64,000 nucleotides of DNA from Beroe forskalii (GCA_011033025.1 WFMF01000003.1:1147483-1211482); one strand, 5' to 3'. Counted from the first letter of the stretch, positions 1 to 11,619 are shown. Numbers and translations are program-made. Notes: generated by a model from the sequence alone, not told the origin.

Positions 1-656
1 GTGGCTTCTTTACTATTGGATAGGGCTTACTTCCTCATGTAGGATATCGTGTCCTTTTAATCTGTCTAATAGATTCACATGACTTCTTTTTCACAATTTG
101 TCGAACCTTTTTCATTTTTGTGACCATATAATATCAAGTCCACTGTATGTGAAATTTCAAGATGAAATCATAATTTCATACTGGGATATAACCCGAATAT
201 CCAGTGGTGAAAGGCGGTGAAGGCGCTTGAACAAGATACACTATGTTACCCTTTCGACACATAAATAAGTGTTTTTACTTTGACAAACATAAATATATGG
301 CTACTAGAGAATACCTATTTTTACACTTCCGAAATATGCCAATTAGATAATGTCATTATTTTGAAGTGTTATTGGTATCTGAATGGTACTGCGAAGCATT
401 TTCGTTTTGTTTATATCATGTGAAAACCTTTTCAGTATTTTCAGTATTCAATCAATTCTTCAGCAAACACAGTTACGAATTTCTTGGGTTTAGAACTTTT
501 CGACCGAAAACGCTATTTTTTCAACTTTGCTAGCTAAGCAGAACAAAACATATCATCGCTGCAGCTAAAACTATGTGTTACGAGTAACGAAAATGACCAA
601 TGAATAATAATGAAAAATTTTGTGTAATTAAGGGGTGTTATCTCGCGTTGCTAGGT

Positions 657-775
657 AACCATAACGCGTTACCAAGAAACGATAACGCGTTACTAAGTAA
701 AGATAACGTTATACTAAAGAACAGGAACACTAACGCGTTGCTAAGGAACGATAACGCAATGCCATGAAATTTCTC
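657..775. repeat. degenerate tandem repeat with AACGCGTTAC motif
   Basis: Several imperfect units of about 27-30 bases carry the core GATAACGCGTTAC followed by CTAAG or CAAGAAAC. The core contains an AACGCGTT-like palindrome. No ORF of interest runs through it. The rest of 1-1430 shows no gene I can support: two short ORFs (819-1022 and 1148-1402) lack domain resemblance and splice context. A copy of the dispersed CRE element (TGATAATGACGTCA) lies at 1103-1116. Confidence 0.6.
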
Positions 776-1443
776 TAAAACCACCCCATCTTGGCAGTTT
801 GTCAGATGGACCATTTCAGTGAGACTCCATAGTTCACGTGACCTTGGGTGTTGTTATTCCCCTTTGTTTCTCCAAATTACCACTTTCCCATCCCATACAG
901 ATAATTATGTGTGGATTGAGCAATTACGTAATTTACTTTCCACCACGGATAATTTAATGTCTAATTTGAATAACACTTCTTCTGTGCCACATGCTACTTA
1001 TCTGAGCTGCTTGAAAGCGTGACAGATCGACATCACAAGTAGCTCTAAAAGCCACTCTCGAAAAAGCCATCTCTCGTCACCAACGCCCCATCCTCTATCC
1101 CCTGATAATGACGTCACTCCCGCCCCATCTATTCATGTTGTAAAGCTGTGACAAACGAACGCACGCGTCACGCATATGTTTTACGGTTCCCCGGAAATGA
1201 CCTGCCACTCAAGCATATATATATATTCTGTAACGCACTGCTACAATTCTCGTATCCGTTCAATATATATTCACAATCGTTTTACGTTACGAGTCTAGTA
1301 CACCCTCCCCCCTGGCCCTTGCATATACTCCTAGTAACGGTACTTGTCTCCCTTTATATATGCTTGTTTGAGATATTGTGGTCGTACAGCTTGGGGATAT
1401 AACACTCATACAGCATACATATAAGTGGACAATCACAGTTGGA

Positions 1444-1493
1444 CGGTGGTGTTATCGACAAGTGGTGGTGTTATCGACAAGTGGTGGTGTTAA
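1444..1493. repeat. short tandem repeat, 19-bp unit
   Basis: Nearly three copies of GGTGGTGTTATCGACAAGT stand head to tail just upstream of the 25-bp repeat block. Confidence 0.75.
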
Positions 1494-1594
1494 TTCATAT
1501 AACATCATATATTCGTGACAAGCCAACCGTTGAAAACAGATTAGTCTTGTCAACGGTGAGCTATAGTCAGAGTCTCAACCATTCGACCATATAC

Positions 1595-1771
1595 TTGTGG
1601 CATAAATCTCTCTGTTACGATTTGTGGCAAATCTCTCTGTTACGATTTGTGGCAAATCTCTCTGTGACGATTTGTGGCAAATCTCTCTGTTACGATTTGT
1701 GGCAAATCTCTCTGTTACGATTTGTGGCAAATCTCTCTGTTACGATTTGTGGCAAATCTCTCTGTTACGAT
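1595..1771. repeat. 25-bp tandem repeat, about 7 copies
   Basis: The unit is TTTGTGGCAAATC followed by TCTCTGTTACGA. Copies are almost identical; one reads GTGACGA instead of GTTACGA. Because 25 is not a multiple of three, the repeat is open in several frames, which explains the overlapping ORFs that start here; these are not evidence of coding. It ends directly at the candidate exon that follows. Confidence 0.9.
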
Positions 1772-1791
1772 TGCTCTGCTGTACATCATCA

Positions 1792-1918
1792 TGGACCATG
1801 GAAAGGTGGACCTGGAGTCTCAGAGGAGGGAGCTGATGTTCTATGAGGATAAGATAAAGGGAACGGTCAGCTCGTTCATCAGTATCTGGATGTGGAGTAT
1901 TATATTGATCCACCCTTG
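1792..1918 (+). CDS. candidate coding exon, unknown protein
   Basis: An ATG at about 1792 opens a charged segment (MDHGKVDLESQRRELMFYED and onward). Near 1858-1866 the plausible frame changes: downstream, a different frame reads QYLDVEYYIDPPLK and ends at a good donor, AAG|GTAGGC, near 1920. One extra base in the GGG run at 1859-1861 would join the two halves. Codon usage and the acidic/aromatic composition look coding. I do not recognise the family. It could be a first exon, a small complete protein with a sequencing error, or a chance ORF beside a repeat. Confidence 0.35.
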
Positions 1919-2701
1919 AAGGTAGGCGGAAGCAAGTTGGGTAATTAGAGAACTTCCAAACGAAAAAAAAGTAAATTCAAAAAGTTAAAACAATAAAAAT
2001 AAATCGATTTTTCACCAGAACAAGGGAACGGCTTTTTTTGTTGGTCAAAATCAATCTTGTAGTTTATGAACCATTTTTGAAGAAATTCAATTAGAAAATT
2101 AAAATTATATTTTTGTCCAGCTAAAATTACTTTTTTGTTGCTATTTTTAGTCTATTATTCTGCAGAATTAAGCTTGACAATCTTAATGACTTAATATTTT
2201 AATGAGTTATTATCTAATATCATTTTCATTTTAATTATACGTCTTATGTCTACATTTTTTATTAGACGGAGAATATTGGATGGATGAATAATTATCGTTA
2301 TTATAATATTCGATACAATTCATCTTGTTGCTACTGCTGTCTGTAATTCCTTGACAATGTTCTAAGTACATGTTTCTGATTTGCATTATATTTCCGGATG
2401 TCTCAAATCCAAGTATCCACGTGTTGTAATTTATTGCAAACTAACTCAGAATCTTTAGTAATACAGTGCTCTCTTATTGCAATTGCTTTATTGTCTGATT
2501 GTTGTACGGCACTCAGCTCTGCCTCGTCTATTTGGGATTTTCCAGGTTAAATCGATCATTTTTTCCATCGCCAATTTTTCAGGTCAAGTTCATTCTCATT
2601 CTCATAGATTATTCGGCCTAACTCTCTCAAGAAACATCTGAGTGATTTAGACTTTATTATTATAATTAACCATTGTCCCTGTGGAATGCTTTAACGGTTT
2701 T

Positions 2702-2847
2702 AACTGCAGTCTGCGCGTCCTTTGTGCGCGCAGTGTAAGTTTGCGCGGCGTAAGCTTTGCGCGGCGTACAGACATGTTATTTATCTATATGCTCTTTACG
2801 CCGCGCAACTAACGCACAAAAAAACGCACAAACTGCAGTTTGAACTG
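2702..2847. mobile_element. foldback (MITE-like) element with CTGCAG termini
   Basis: Both ends carry inverted AACTGCAG, and inside lie inverted GCGCGGCGTAAG / CTTTACGCCGCGC blocks with the core GTACAGACATGTTATT. A second copy with the same core and order lies at 12177-12301. There is no ORF of value, as expected for a non-autonomous palindrome. The surrounding 1930-4650 region is AT-rich, includes a TA microsatellite near 3039-3053, and shows no supported gene. Confidence 0.75.
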
Positions 2848-4758
2848 CTTCCGCAGAAGAGAGCTTTCATCTCCAAGTTTCTCCTCGTCTTGAGTGTGCA
2901 CCCATATTATTTGCATATGATGCATGGCTATTAACCACCGACCATGCTGTCCATTATCCGGAGCAAATTAACTTATTAAACTCCGACCAGGTGTCTAAAG
3001 AGGTCTTAAAACGTCCAGCTGTTGCTATTAGTATTATTATATATATATATATATGGACTGTGGCAGCATGCCCAAAACTTGGTCTTCCAGTTTATATCTG
3101 GTTCTCGTGTTTTCGCAATTGTTCGGGTACTTCCGATTTGCTCGATTTACTTTGCTAGCTGCTATATTGCGTGTTAACTCTCCACTTGATTTCATTGGCA
3201 CTAAACCAACAATTCACTATTGGGAAATCACCATGGAATGTCGGAATTATGCATGGGCTGCAATGGAAGGTGTTTTGTGCTAAGCGTCTTTTCACAATGT
3301 TGAATTCTCTCATGATGCATTCAAATTCAAACACGATCTTTCCTGTCGTTGAAGTCCCCCTACGGCCTACTTGGATTCATCCTCAGTCTGTGTATGTCTT
3401 CGGGCACATTTGAGTCAAAAACATTAGGACACAACCAAGTGTCAATTTTCTAAATTAATTTTTACCGCGATTGTAAGCTGCTATTCAGCTCGTTCTGCTT
3501 CGATCTTCCATCTACAATCTTGCCATGGAGACTTGCCATGTATAATCATAATTCGATGTACTGAAATCTAAATTTCAACTCATTCTGGTCCTTGATTCTT
3601 TGTTTACTCAATACCCAACTCCAGCTCCAACAATTGAGCAATCTTTTCTTTAGCCCTGGCTGATTTGGACTGTAATTGTTGTGTTTGACGAAAATCAGCC
3701 TGATAAAAACCATGCCAATGAACCAAACTTTACCGGATTAAAAGCCCATCTTAAACCATTGTTTATTGTACCTTCATTTCCCAGTATAATATATTTTACA
3801 TCTAATATATATGTGTACCTACGAATTGATGCTCTGCCCAGTATTTATCCCAGGACAATATATATAACCCATCCTTCATTTTAAATATATATATAGTTGT
3901 GTTTCCACCTTGTTTTCTACCTACTTAAATCCTCTAAGCTGGAAATTGGTGATTTGATTCAATAATATATATCTTTGTTTGTGCAATCTATCTTCGGTGC
4001 GTGATGGTCTCTGTTTCTTAGTTTACAATTATACATTTATGTTTGTTTAGGTCTAACGTGGTACCAGCGTTGAGTCAAGGACAATCATATATTTCATAGT
4101 AAGCATGCGTAATTTGGTTTGGTGGAATTTCGTTATCACAGTGGTATTTCACTATATTTTACTTCGCAAAATCTTGAAAGTTGTCTGATTTTCCAATCAA
4201 TTACTTTTGAAAATTAGAGGCGCTTGTGTACATATACACGTTTTTGTTTTTGTAATTGGACTAAGAAAGAAACTCCGAGAATCAAAACATTTTGTGTTTG
4301 AGCGGAAATTCAAAATATCGATGTAAATTTACAACATTCTATTTTTTCTTTCTGTGAAATGTATCACCTTCCGCTACAAATTTTAGTCACTTTCCGGAGG
4401 TGGTATAGCAAGGCGTTGATCCGTTTTCTAATTGATGAATGATTAGGAAAATAAGCGATATATTTTTTGCCGGACATTTTATTAAATTTTGAAATACGCA
4501 CATGATGACACTATTATGTCAGCTGCTTTTTTGATGTTTGTGCATGTTTCGAAGATGGTTGTTGGTTTATTAGGAAAATTTATCTTTTTCATATTCCTAT
4601 TTAATCTATGCTTTTAGACATATTTATAGTAAAAAATTTATAAAACATAAACATAACGGAGTGCAATGTCAGAGAAATGCGAGTGTGATGCGAAATATGT
4701 GAACTATATATCTGGTATGTGAGACATGGTGGACTCATGATACAAGCCCTGGTGGAAG

Positions 4759-5603
4759 ATGTCGGGCTCTTGCTCGTCTGGAAGCACTCTGGAGATCTTC
4801 CCTACACCTCCTTCTCCTCCTTCACCCTCATTCCTTCCCTCCCCTCCCCAATCCCTTCCCCCTCCTTCACCTCCTCCTATCTTCTCTCTTCCCTTTCATC
4901 GTGACAATCATATTTCCCTTCATCTCTTCCTTTCTCTTCTTATGATTCCCCTACCCCCAATCGCTCCCCGTCCCTCAATCTCTCTCCTTACCAAGATTTG
5001 AATCCTTCTCATAATCGCTCCCCCTGCCAAAGTTTGTCCCCTTCGCTCAATCCTATTGCATCCCCGCATCTCTTCCCCTCCCCTGATCGCCACTTTTCAC
5101 CCTCCCCTCCCGGTGCCTACTGGTCTGAAGCAGAGAAGCGGTCACAGTCCAGCACTCGGAGATGTTTCGATTGCTGCTTCAGAGCATCACACTCCCCTCC
5201 ACCTCCTCCTCCTATTTCACCTCCTGATTTGGTGTACGATCCAAGGACTCACACTGATCATGGCCAGTTTGATCACCATTATGAGACCTGTTCAGACTTT
5301 AAAGATCAGCGTTATTCGTGTTCATGCTGTAGATTGAGACTCAAAGACGATCTGTCTGGCAATGGAAAGGTTCATCCGGGCAAGAATACAGAAAAGGGTG
5401 ATTTCAGTCATTGTATTCATGAAAATGGGAATTCGAATGGGAACAACTTCCACGATTGTAAAGACTGCAGTGCAGATCAATGCGTGAAGCTGGGAGGAGA
5501 GGAGAGCTGCTATTCGCTCGATGTAACGGACTTTAGTGACAAATCCGAAGAGGAGGAAGAAATGATTGTGTGTGGTCTGTGGAAAACTAAAAAACAGGTC
5601 TGA
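4759..5603 (+). CDS. Pro/Ser-rich, Cys-containing hypothetical protein (frame change inside)
   Basis: The segment from about 4905 to 5603 is open in one frame for over 230 codons, and the upstream start (MSGSCSSGSTLEIFPTPPSP) is open in another frame to 5001, so a one-base shift within the C-rich stretch 4830-4905 is needed to join them. The first part is Ser/Pro-rich low complexity. The second part has Cys clusters (RRCFDCCF, YSCSCCRL, HDCKDCSADQC) and an acidic stretch EEEEE before the end, then KTKKQV and a stop. An alternative 5' piece at 4665 (MSEKCECDAKYVNYISG) ends at a GTATGT donor. No known domain is recognised, and the pyrimidine-rich DNA could fake an open frame. The Cys-rich half looks more protein-like than chance. 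Confidence 0.4.
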
Positions 5604-7487
5604 AAATTCATTGCTGCGCGCGAAGATATCGTTTTGATCGTTTTGATTTGATAATAATTCTATCAAGAATTTTAAAAACACTTCTTGAATCACCAAATTT
5701 TAGTTAGGTATGGGTCAATATTTGAATGTCTGAGTCAGATTTTTGACATATCGTAATATGCCAAAAATAAGGGGATATTGTGAAAAATAAGGGGATATTG
5801 TGAAATCGCACCTGTTATGACGACATGACAGATTAGCAGGTGCCTAACTGTGATTTAACTCTGATTGATCTACTCATGACGCGTCAGAAGGAATTACAAT
5901 AGACCACTTTACCCCTTGAGACGGGGGCTGATCAAGAGTCGAGACTCTGATCCTTTCAACTTGATCCTGTGAGATCACACATAAGCAATACTCACATTGA
6001 GATAATACCGGATGTTTAGATTTAGAATTGTGTGACGAATATAATATCACTCCCTAGGCCCTAATCACACCGTTATCACTGATTGCAAATTACTATTCAA
6101 AGGTGGTTAACCTTTATATTTCTTGTTATGAGAGAGATGCCCACAATGAATCACAGTCATCCCTCACAATGAATCAAGTCATCCCTTATGTTGATAAGAA
6201 AAGGGGAACTGCCTTCCTATAATACGAGAGATTCCCTCACAATGATAAGAAAGGGGTAACTGCCTTCATATACTTATGAGAGAATCTCTCACAATATATG
6301 AATTACAGCACGCGCTGATCCCTTATGCTGATAAGGAGGGGGAACAGGCCGGCACGGGCAGCCCATATCCGACCGATTATATATATTTAACTTGTAAACA
6401 TGGAACAATGGGCTCTCAGCCATTACGTACTTAGATTTAGCGAAACAATAAGACAATATATACTTATCTACTGATCCACGCTTAGCTCGGGAATTAGGAG
6501 CCTAAATTCATCCATTTAGCCGGTACTCCTGTATGTGTCTTACTTATCACGCACGATAGATAGGCGGCTGGTTAAGTCATAAACGCACCACTTTTAACCG
6601 TGATGAATACGTCACCATGCCACCGCCTATGTTTTGTGGTCGACATTATAATAATTGCTGAGTGAGGTGAGGGAACGGTTTATAAATTAGAGGAGGAGCA
6701 CACAAAAGCGAGACAGTTGGTTTATTCATGACATTCATAACAATCCTAGCCCGGACATTGTTATATGGAAGTAATAATATGCGAGATTTTAAATTTTAAG
6801 TGGCATATTTAAAGTATTAAGTAAGGTAATATATATGTGGGGCTGTCCGAATCTCGGCTAAGAAGATGGGACTATATTTGGCAGTCCGTTGAAGCACGAC
6901 GTTACATTCTTGAGATACATTTGTTTGCGCGCCCCTTTTCGTTTGGGCCTTTTCTTGCCTCATGTGACATGGCGCCCTCTTCAAAGCTGGTCCCAAACAG
7001 CCCTAACAATGGGTCTAGCAGGCGCGTTTCTTGGTGGAAAAGGAATGAATTTTCATCTAGGGTGAGGCCAGTATTTCTGGTAATTCGGCTGTCCCTGCTG
7101 GATTTGATTATCATTTTTTTATTTTTTTTATTTGGGTTATAGCTTTATAGGTTTAGTTCAGTATCTCTGCAATTACTGATGCAGTTTATACAATTTGTTT
7201 TGTCACGTGAGTAATGTGTCACCAGAACCTTGATAATTCGACTTACTGGGTTAGTTATTGTACAATTCATACAATTGTACAATTTAACAATTGCATTCTC
7301 GCCCATCCGTTGCGCACAAGGTTTGGATCATGGCCAACATGGCCATTGGCCAAAAACATGTACATTTCAGATCGTAGTGAGTGATCCTTTTACGAATCTC
7401 AACCATTCCTCATTCCAGATCAGAGTAACTGCAATTATAACTGCCCCTTCATCAAACTTCAAACGATTCCTGTTTCAGGTGGTGGTA
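5604..7487. other. non-coding stretch upstream of the K2P gene
   Basis: A 23-bp direct duplication (AAAAATAAGGGGATATTGTG) lies at 5764-5805. At 6115-6300 there are degenerate copies of a segment with GAGAGAT, CCCTCACAATGA and AAGGGGAACTGCCTTC. The short ORF at 6837-7142 has no recognisable domain. A possible 3' splice site (CTGTTTCAG at 7471-7479) precedes the K2P start codon, so a 5' non-coding exon may lie here. Confidence 0.5.
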
Positions 7488-10400
7488 ATGGCTCCGATCT
7501 TCGGTTTCTTCGGTAAAGTCGACACCAAAGTGTGGTACTCCCTCATCTTACTGATCCTGCTGGTGTGTCACGTGTGTATCGGAGCCTATGTCTTCCGCAA
7601 ACTCGAAACTGGTTAGTTCTGAAAAGGATGTCGTTGATGATATAGAATATAAAGGCACATTTGTGTGCGATATTATGAGCTGCACAGAAGTACCCAAGCG
7701 CGTCGGATTTCGGAATTAAAACAAAATTTCAAAATACAGAGAAAAGCTCGGTGGATGCCAGCCACCAGCGCATCCAGGAAATCCCCAGAGGCTGAATATC
7801 CCGATATTTATGATTCATTAATAATTGATATTCTTTTCTATTGCAATACGCCTTTCAGGTGAAAAGGCGCTGGCTAAGACGACGGAGACGGCTGATAATG
7901 CTGTTATGTTGAAATATTTCATCAGTAAGTTCTGTTATTTATCCAGAAGATTTTATTACTTCTAGCAGGCTCGTTGAGCCTGCAAATACTCAGCTCACTG
8001 AGCGCTGCCACGCAGCACCTCCTTCGCAAATTTCAAACCCCACAATTCAAATCAACTAAATACTTTTTATCGCATCAAAGAATGCCAATCAGCTCAAAAG
8101 TTACGGAGTAACGTACTCAAAACAGCATTAAACAGAAATGAACGCGCGCGCGCGCAATATGCAACCATAGCAACGCGCGCGCACCTTTTCACCTTTTCAT
8201 TTATTCCATCTCACCTTTTCACCTCACTTTCTCCTCTCCTCTTCTCATCTTTTCGTTTTTCTCCTCACATTTTCCACCCCTCACCCTGTTTTCCCTACTC
8301 CCGCAGTGACTCAAGGGTACCTACGTCCGGACAACCAAACGTACGACGTCCTCAAAGACGAGGACATAGATAAGCTCCTCAGTCTGTACAAGACACGGTG
8401 CTTCAAATCAGATAACAGCGAGACGGACTCCCAGATGTGGAACTTCTGGACTAGTTTGGACTTTGCTTCAACTATAATAACCACTATAGGTGGGTCTAGT
8501 TTGGACTTTGCTTCAACTATAATAACCACTATAGGTGGGTCTAGGGGGGACTTTGCTTCAACTATAATAACCACTATAGGTGGGTCTAGTTTGGACTTTG
8601 CTTCAACTATAATAACCACTATAGATGGGTCTAGTTTGGACTTTGCTTCAACTATAATAACCACTATAGGTGGGTCTAGTTTGATCTTTGAGGGGTTAAT
8701 AACCACTATAATAGGTGGGTCTAGTTCGGACTTTGCTTCAACTATATTGACCACTAATCACTATAGGTGGGTCCATATAGCGTATTATACTATTATTGGC
8801 GCATAATATTTACTAAAGGTTGGTCTATAGGGACTGTGAAGGCAATTTATCACTTTCTCACGAATCAAACCGGATACATCCCTCGGCCTGCACACTTGGA
8901 AAGGACTAAAATAATAAAGTATCCCAAATAGACCCGACGGCCGATTGGCGCGTGTCTACAGTAGGGTGTCAGAATTATTGGCGCGTTTTGAAAATTATGT
9001 GTATTTTGATATGAAATCGCCCATTTTCAATCGTTCATAACTTGACTTCTGATTATCGAAATTACACAATTTAAAAACAGGCTTGTAGAGGAATGTTTCA
9101 GCTTTCTAACGACATCAAATTGACCAAATGAAATTTTTCGGAACTCAAGATACGGTCCCTTAACTTCGAGGCTGTTCTTGACCTTGACTGTTTTTATGAA
9201 GGAGTAAGGTTTTCATGAGTAAATTTTCCGGTCAAAATTTTTTCCAAAAAATGTCTGTCGGAATCAGGGGCAGAAAGCCGAAGCAGAACGCCGAACATAA
9301 GGTCAATATAGCTCATCAGAAAGGGCTATTTCTACTCTAACTAAGGAACCAAAACTTTTCCACATTAACCCAACAGGAAGGTCAAGCGAGGCAATTGAAA
9401 AAAGGTGGTCGAAAAATCGATAATTTGGGCTTTCAACGGGAATATCTCGCTTCCTATTGATAGAAACAGCTTTAAATTTGTACTGAGTTCAAGATTAATG
9501 TATTTTCTTTCGAATGAAATAAAGACGACTTGATTTGATAAATCAGAAGCGAAGATATGGTCACTGCAAGATGTCCGATTGGACAGAATTTTCGTGCAAA
9601 AATAGCACCGCGCCAATAATTATGACACCCTACTGTACGAGTTCGTAATTCAAATATTCCAGGTTACGGAGGCATGGCGCCGAGGACGGACCTGGGCAAG
9701 GTATTTGTGCTCTTCTACATGCTCCCCGGCATGCTCCTCATGATGAGCTACCTCAACATATTCTCCACCTGCATCCTTATACTCCTCAGAAAGGTTTGTT
9801 TTATTCTGGAACATAGTGACGGCATTATCATTGATTCATGTGGCCAGTTAATGGTGTTATGGTTTCGACTCAGAAAGGTTACATTTGTTACGTCATTATC
9901 ATTGATTTGAATGGTCAATAGTTGGTGTAATGGTATCAAGTCTGGCTCATGATCGAAAGATCCCTGGTTCGATTCCCTGCCATTACCGCTTTGAGAAGGG
10001 TGAAAGATTTATCTCTCCCTCTATATACCTATGTGTAGCGACTTTGAGAAATGTAAGTCATTCTGAATTCGCGCAGCACCCTGTACGTGTTTTACTGTTT
10101 AATCAGAATCACGCGCGCACAAATTGTAACCGTGCGGAAATTTCAGAAGACGTTCTCAGAACTCGAGAGATTTGCGTTATTCGCAACAATTCCTGAACTC
10201 AAAATACCACCTCTCTGACTCCACATATTTCAGATAATAAAAATGATCAGAAAAGTAGCGCGGTTCGAGCGGTTGCCGGATCTGCTGGAGCAAGGCATCG
10301 TGTTGCTGATCACTCTGGTCTTCCTCGCCGTCTACCTCGTCCTCATGGCTGTTCTCATGCACCTTAATAACCCTAAAAACGACAGTTTCCCGCAGTCCCT

Positions 10401-11619
10401 CTATTTCTACGTCATTACCATGACGACAGTGGGTGAGTGCGGAGATTGAATCTTGTTTTTTCGCCATTCACCGATATGCGGATGAATTGCTAAATTTTTC
10501 CCGTCAATCATAGTTTGATTAAAAAAAATTGAAGTTGCTCCTATCAGTATCAGTTCGAGTTTTGCTTGGATACTGCCGTAATGTGGCTGTTAAAATTCTC
10601 CTGTGATCTCATAGTAGAGGCAATTTACACCATTAATTTGATCTTTAATCGATTTTCTGATTAGGATTTCCTCACGTATCTCATCCAATATTCAGTATTC
10701 ACCTATATCACCTTTTAATATTTAATTTTACATCACCTTTTTTACTTTTTTCGTTGACATATCGCTCTACTTCACGTCATTGTCATCTTTCACCAGATCT
10801 ATTTTAAGATATCTGTCAACAAACGTCTGTCAAATTATTTGATTTTTAAAAGGAAGATATAAACCTTCAGGATACAATTCAATTTCATCGCGATTGATAT
10901 CTATCCACGATAAAACTCATTTTCATGGACCAATGTGTCAAAGAAAATAACGGCCAACAATTTCCCTTTCCAACTCACAGCTCAAACATTCTTCCCTCCT
11001 CAAGATTTAGTGATTTAACCCTCAGAGACCACTCTTACTCAAATTCTAAGTCACATTCCTACCTCCCCAGGTGTTGGTGATCTAACCCTCATCTTACTCA
11101 CATATTCCCAGGTTTTGGTGATATAACCCTCATAGACCACACCTACCTCGCCCTGATCAGAATCCTGTTCGTGTTCTGCATCGGACTGGTCATGGTGTCC
11201 CTAGTATTCAATGCCATCAGAGAACTAGCAGCAGCTTATCAGAGAAGATTAGTAGAGGTAAGTGGAAACTTGCAGTGTGGTTTTCTAGCGCACAGTTTTC
11301 TAACTTGTTTTCTTGTTTCTTTGTTAGAAAACAAATCAAGCGATGTTCACATGCGCGTAACGGTGCACATGGCACGATTAGCTCTCGAAAATTGCCATTT
11401 TTCACTTAAAATTGAAATGAGAAGTGATTGCCCGGTGCAGCTTGCTCCTAAATATTTGGTTATTCATCATCCTACATCATTATAACCCCGTACTCTCTCC
11501 TCAAGGTGAGTCAGAGAATCGCCATGAAGACACTAGCCGTAGCGAAGCAGCATCGACTCAACCATCATTTGGGAGCCATTGAGAACGGTGGTGATGAGAA
11601 ACTTATCAATGATGACTGA
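7488..11619 (+). CDS. two-pore-domain (K2P) potassium channel, 7 exons
   Basis: Exons: 7488-7611, 7859-7924, 8307-8489, 9663-9793, 10234-10432, 11112-11257, 11506-11619. They join in frame to 963 bases, 320 residues, within the usual K2P size. Family layout is complete: M1 about residues 16-36, an extracellular cap with sequon NQT and a Cys, first pore TTIGYG (122-127), M2 about 138-165, M3 about 188-206, second pore TTVGFGD (from 232), M4 about 246-268, then a short basic tail. Such channels dimerise in the plasma membrane and carry background K+ current. Splice phases match at every junction; introns begin GT and end AG. The start ATG gives a short N-terminus typical of TASK-like members, but I do not assign a subfamily. 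The exons bordering both pore filters have tandem copies of their edges in the flanking introns. No frame break was found. Confidence 0.95.
8451..8775 (+). repeat. 45-bp tandem copies of the K2P pore-1 exon end with its splice donor
   Basis: Copies start at 8451, 8496, 8541, 8586, 8631, 8676 and 8721. Each repeats the last 39 coding bases (SLDFASTIITTIG) plus GTGGGT, the donor. The first copy is the real exon end (donor at 8490). The donor survives in copies 2, 3, 5, 6 and 7, and is lost in copy 4 (GATGGG). Since 45 is 15 codons, the frame stays open to 8806. Confidence 0.92.
8959..9635. mobile_element. non-autonomous Tc1/mariner-like element in K2P intron 3
   Basis: Terminal inverted repeats of about 27 bp begin CAGTAGGGTGTCA on the left, with the matching reverse complement ending TGACACCCTACTG on the right; one internal mismatch is seen. 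The element is flanked by TA on both sides (8957-8958 and 9636-9637). CAGT ends and a TA target duplication are hallmarks of the Tc1/mariner group. The 677-bp body has no transposase ORF, only a short minus-strand ORF (9365-9616) without resemblance to one. Confidence 0.82.
9866..9935 (+). repeat. second copy of the K2P exon 4 donor edge
   Basis: The exon 4 end CTCAGAAAG|GTTTGT (donor at 9794) recurs as CTCAGAAAG|GTTACATTTGT (about 9869-9887), and the following intron sequence (ATTATCATTGATT, then AATGGTGTTATGGT against TTGGTGTAATGGTAT) is also repeated. The period is about 86 bp. Confidence 0.7.
9923..9990 (+). repeat. tRNA-like head with A and B boxes (decayed tRNA or SINE)
   Basis: A perfect RNA polymerase III A box (TGGTGTAATGG, 9923-9933) and B box (GGTTCGATTCC, 9966-9976) stand 43 bases apart, the spacing found in tRNA genes. 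A CTCATGA heptamer between them resembles an anticodon loop with CAT. The T stem has two mismatches and no proper acceptor stem forms, so this is not an intact tRNA. A tRNA-derived SINE head or a tRNA relic fits best. It sits in K2P intron 4. Confidence 0.5.
10992..11150 (+). repeat. tandem copies of the K2P pore-2 exon start with its splice acceptor
   Basis: The true exon start (CCCAG|GTTTTGGTGATATAACCC, exon from 11112) is preceded by CCCAG|GTGTTGGTGATCTAACCC with an intact acceptor (exon-like from 11071), and by a decayed copy near 10999-11035 (CTCAAG|ATTTAGTGATTTAACCC). Use of the 11071 acceptor would run into a stop within about 20 codons. Confidence 0.85.

Noticed and set aside
1439..1846. 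ORF with repeated ICGKSLCYDLWQ peptides
   Set aside because: It only reads through the 25-bp tandem repeat; the same repeat is open in other frames too.
8311..8754. Minus-strand 147-residue ORF over the K2P pore array
   Set aside because: It is the antisense shadow of the in-frame 45-bp repeats on the coding strand.
9923..9990. Functional tRNA gene with CAT anticodon
   Set aside because: The T stem has mismatches and no acceptor stem pairs in the right place, so only the promoter boxes are kept as a finding.
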